Shown one piece after another: positions 60,601 through 64,000 of a stretch of 64,000 bases of DNA; position 1 is the stretch's first letter; every line of letters starts with the position of its first letter. Position numbers and translations under genes: made by a program. The notes beneath the pieces were generated by a model. It did no database searches and had not been told where the DNA came from. It saw only the letters and a program-made list of their open reading frames with translations. Source of the stretch: Xiphophorus maculatus (lineage: Eukaryota; Chordata; Actinopteri; Cyprinodontiformes; Poeciliidae); contig NC_036446.1 of NCBI RefSeq assembly GCF_002775205.1, positions 12,648,565 through 12,712,564 on the forward strand, in the 5' to 3' direction.

Positions 60601-63600
60601 AAGCAGTAGAAAACTTAGATGTGACGAAGCAGAATGACTTTAGAATTGATATTTTAATCTAATTGAAAGATGATCTGACATTTAGGTTTTTTCATTCACT
60701 CAGCAGCTTTTCTGTAAAACCTACAATTTGCACGACTTTGCTTTTGTTCTTCTTCTCCTCAGTTTCCTTCAGTGTTTTTCTCTTCTTCTCTTTTGGACTC
60801 CGATATGGACCTGTGTGGCTGCAGCAGGGAGAAACGTTGGTGTGTAATTGCATTTCTTCTTCTGTGTCTCCTCCCTCCTCAGGTTTTGGTGGCTGCGTCG
60901 ACCTTATAGTAGACGGCGTGTCGTTCCTAAATAAGATAGGCCTCTCTCACACAGACCAGCCATTGCATTATGACTATCTGGAAAATGCTGAACAACTGGC
61001 TCAGAGCTTTGCCTACTTCTTTGCGCCAGGAGCTGCTGCAGAGTAAGTAATGTTGGATGGAGAGCAGCATGTTTACAGTAAAAGTTGTGAGCTTTTAACA
61101 GTATATGAGGAGAAAGGCTTAACATCAGAACGACTGAAACGATGAATCAATTACTGAAATAATTGTCAACTAAATTAGTAATTGATTAATCATTAACTGG
61201 AATATACAGACTCTAAATAAATATCAATTTCCTGAAAGAGCAACAATAAGAGCAGTAATTAATCCAAAAATATATGCAAATATACACATTTCCCATTTAA
61301 GATAAAAAAAAAATCTTCTTTTTCTGTTAATATGTTCAAACCAGAACTAATCCAGTAGCAGGTTTAGCTTCACCTGGTTCAAATTATGTAAAAAACAAGC
61401 AAACCTCTAACTAAGCACCTTTTACTATCCAATCATTAATTGGTTAATAAAAAAAGAATATATTAATCACCAGGTCAGCTCTACTAGTCAAGCAGACAGA
61501 GCTGAACTTTTCACATGTTGATATTAGACGTATTTTTAGCTGCATTATTTGCTACAAATGATCAGTAAAGAAATTCTGTTATTACACTTTGGGGAAGAAA
61601 ATGTTTATTTTGTTATACAGAATGAATTTGAATGATTTGTTTATTTGCATCTTTTAATTCAGTCCCAATATTGTATTACAACCAAAAAAAATAATGATAT
61701 AAACTCTTTTAAGTCTTTATGGTCTATTATTGTCTTTTTACTGTCTTTTCCTGCTCCTACAGGCGTTTTATGATTAATGAAACCCTCTTCAGTGAGCTGG
61801 TGGACGGCGCCCGTGACTTACCTGGAAACAGGTGGTCCATAGGTGGCAATGCTCCTGTGATGGCTGGTCGCATGGCAACAGAGGGATGCGACGTGTTGTT
61901 AGGGGGAAGTTTCAGCACCGATTTCACTGAAGTTTTGTCCCAGCACATTACAGGTAATCTAGATTAAACATGACCTCTCTTTTATGCTTAATTGTCTTTT
62001 AACTCCATGTTTGTTTTTCTTGCCAGTGGCTGGTAAAGTGATAGAAGAGCCAGACATACATCTGATCCTTGAATATTCATCTGGTTCCAGCTGGGGGACG
62101 TACACCTCACGTAGAGCAAACAGGTATATTTAACATTTTAAACTAAAACTAAAAAAGTCTTTAGCATCTTTATATTGGTGATTATCTCAGTTAACTTTGC
62201 TCACCGTCTTCATGGCCTCATGTCAGCTCCAGTTCAATTTGCTCATTCAAAAATGCAACGACCAAAAAATTCCTCACCAAATTACCAAAACTGGAAAAGC
62301 AAGACGTACCAAAGGGTTGCAATAATAACGTAAAGCTGTTGTTCCTAATATGTGCCTAAATAGTTCCTTACAACCTTTAACTTTATATCTAATCACCTCA
62401 GTGATACTGAAAATATGTAACTTTGAGATGACTTCTCTCAATAGCAACTTGCGCACTAAAGAGAGTTGTTAGTAACAATAGCAAAGTACTGGAAAATTAA
62501 GAAAAATGTCTGGTTGATTTTTCTGGTGCATCTCTAAGCTTTTATTTTCTCTGTTTTTCTTAAAATCAGATCATGTGCAGGTTTGAATTGAGATGCATGC
62601 TATAATTATACATCTGTTAGTAAACACCAGGTTTTCTGCTGTGAACAGCAGAGACTTTGACGCTTATATTTTATTGTTGTTAAATCCATTTCATTGCATC
62701 TTTGTGTTTTAAGTTGACCTCGAACTATTTGGGTCAAACTGGATTGTTTTTAAATGTGCTTTGTAAGTAAACGTTGCATGTTTTGTTTGTAGATATATCA
62801 TTCACAGTGATGCTCATAACCCGTACTTGGACTCTTTGGAAGAGTTTGCTGAGAAACTGGAAGACTTCAAACCTGATCTGGTGGTGGTGGGAGGGCTTCA
62901 GATGATGGACAACTTCCCCTTTAATACAGGTAGGAAAACATGACTTAGTTTGATGATAGCTATTCAGATAATCAACTGCTTTGATTTACTAAGAAGACTA
63001 GATTCAGATTTGTTTTTGCCAAATTTGGGTTTCAGGTTAGCAGTAGAGTTACTGGGGAATTACAGCTCTGGAAAAACTGAGAGCCCACTGCACTGAGCCC
63101 CATTGAAACCTCCTGGTTTTTCCACTAAATACTGATTTCTAATGTCTTCCTGAGTTAAAACATTAATATTGTTGTTTCTAAATGAACATGAACTTGTTTT
63201 CTTTGCATTATTTGAGGTCTGAAAGCTCTGCATCTTTTTCGGTATTTTGACCATTTCTCATTTTCTGCAAATAAATACTAAATTTTTGCTTTGAATTTCA
63301 GAGACATGTTGTCAGTAGTTCATAGAATAGAAGAACGATGTTCATTTTACTCAAACATAAACCTATAAAGAGTAAAATCAGAGAAGTGATCATTTTAAGT
63401 GGACTCTTAATTTTTTACAGAACTGTATTTGTCATGACAGCTAAAAAAGCAGAAGTTCAAATAGCTAGAAGGACAGGTTAAACCGAACTTTCCTCTCTGA
63501 ACTGGACGATTTGTACAACTAAACTAGACCCACATCCTGTTTGACCTTTTGACTGCCTTCATTTTCTTTCGGTCCATCACTTAAAACAAATTCACATCAC

Positions 63601-63828
63601 AATTTTTTGCTTCCTTCCTTCATCTCCACTCCTTGTTGCTTGAAGTGCCTTTGAGTCCTCCATGTTGTTTTTGTTCCTGTTTTCCTTCCAGGTGAGCGAG
63701 AGGCGGTCCTCTCCCGGTTGGCTGACCTGCTGACCTCCTCGTCGCCTCAGATCGGCATCCATTTTGAGATGGCAAGTTTTGTGGACGAGAATATAGTAGA
63801 CGACCTTCTTCACCATGTCATCCCTCAT
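57671..63828 (+). CDS. adpgk2: ADP-dependent glucokinase, adpgk2-like (5' part; continues past the window)
   Basis: Six coding exons (57671-57866, 60883-61042, 61763-61953, 62027-62123, 62793-62929, 63692-63828) join in frame to 241 residues, about half of the ~490-residue family length. A hydrophobic N-terminus (SVLSLFVVLLAIWF) suggests an ER signal or anchor. Family hallmarks follow: RVAVGFGGCVDLIVDG, GAAAERF, WSIGGNAPVMAGRMA, DIHLILEYSSGSSWG, ANRYIIHSDAHN, LEDFKPDLVVVGGLQMM and GIHFEMASF. These enzymes phosphorylate glucose with ADP; the C-terminal catalytic aspartate motif would lie beyond the window. Similarity to mammalian ADPGK is partial, which fits the fish adpgk2 paralogue better than adpgk; that choice is inference. 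All introns are GT-AG. The start could also be the second ATG at 57674. Confidence 0.88.
58380..58945. repeat. Internally deleted Tc1/mariner remnant in adpgk2 intron 1
   Basis: Blocks in the order of a reverse-strand fish Tc1 element: GGTCTGGACTTTAACTGGGC, AGCTCCTCCAGTTACCATGA, TTGGCTGCTTCTCAGGTTAA, GCATGACAAAATG and GGGCGTGAATGTATACT. No open transposase frame. Confidence 0.7.
59105..59600. repeat. (TTTA)n run and adjoining non-LTR-like repeat
   Basis: A TTTA tetranucleotide run at about 59112-59148 is followed by sequence typical of dispersed fish repeats (AAAGGAGTAGGAAGTAAG, CTTATGAACTCCTACCCC). A tetranucleotide tail beside such sequence suggests a reverse-strand LINE 3' end; family not certain. 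Confidence 0.45.
59930..60530. repeat. Dispersed repeat copy A, adpgk2 intron 1
   Basis: Starts GACTGAAACAATTAATCGTG and shares a series of blocks with 61128-61680: AACTGGA(G/A)TATACA, GAGCAGTAATTAA(G/T)CCAAAA, GCTGAACTTTTCACAT and TTTGCTACAA. AT-rich, no gene. Confidence 0.65.
61128..61680. repeat. Dispersed repeat copy B, adpgk2 intron 2
   Basis: Second copy of the repeat at 59930-60530, same orientation, starting GACTGAAACGATGAATCAAT. Diverged by many indels. Confidence 0.65.
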
Positions 63829-64000
63829 GTATGTATGACTGAATATTTAAATGAATGTGTCCATGTTGGCATTTTCAAATACATTATCCAAACACGGAAA
63901 TCAGAAGGGCCAGTGTGTAGAAAACACCGAGGTGGACGTTAGATTTGTTTATTTAAATTTCCTGATTTAAATCTGCAAGCAAAATGGTCTGAATACTTTT

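Overview
The window is nuclear DNA from a ray-finned fish, probably a percomorph teleost (possibly a cyprinodontiform; I cannot fix the species). The reasons are split genes with GT-AG introns, teleost-type hAT, Tc1 and 5S-derived repeats, and two recognisable vertebrate genes, cathepsin B and an ADP-dependent glucokinase.

Positions 1-43151 are a head-to-tail array of seven units of about 6.0 kb; the first is cut by the window start. Each unit carries, in order: a plus-strand five-coding-exon gene for a secreted, probably GPI-anchored protein with two Ly6/uPAR (LU, three-finger) domains; a duplicated 3'-UTR-like stretch; a 36-bp hairpin; a truncated 5S rRNA pseudogene; a foldback repeat with a back-to-back pair of CTCF-like motifs; a minus-strand broken copy of the second LU domain with a third CTCF-like motif; and a hairpin plus A-run upstream of the next gene. 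I call the genes LU1-LU7. They fall into three protein types in the order alpha-beta-gamma-alpha-beta-gamma-beta, which suggests that a three-unit block was duplicated. Introns and spacers are almost identical between units, but the coding exons differ mainly by amino-acid-changing substitutions. This pattern of fast exons in frozen introns, best known from snake three-finger toxins, is the most interesting signal here.

Two units carry private insertions. Unit 3 has a 2.6-kb hAT element at 15041-17631 that itself contains two other hAT-type elements, each with an 8-bp target duplication. Unit 4 has a solo LTR at 18660-19707.

From 43152 to about 47600 is intergenic DNA with old relics of the array's repeats (a reverse 5S pseudogene and one foldback arm), microsatellites and a decayed Tc1-like element. 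Cathepsin B (ctsb) follows: a likely untranslated first exon ending at 47774 behind three CLEAR-like E-boxes, then nine coding exons at 50883-55854 encoding a complete 330-residue protein. The 5' part of an ADP-dependent glucokinase gene, best matching the fish adpgk2 type, starts at 57671 and runs off the window after six coding exons. Introns of both genes hold dispersed repeats. ctsb and adpgk2 look like ordinary single-copy genes; the LU array is the fast-changing part of the locus.
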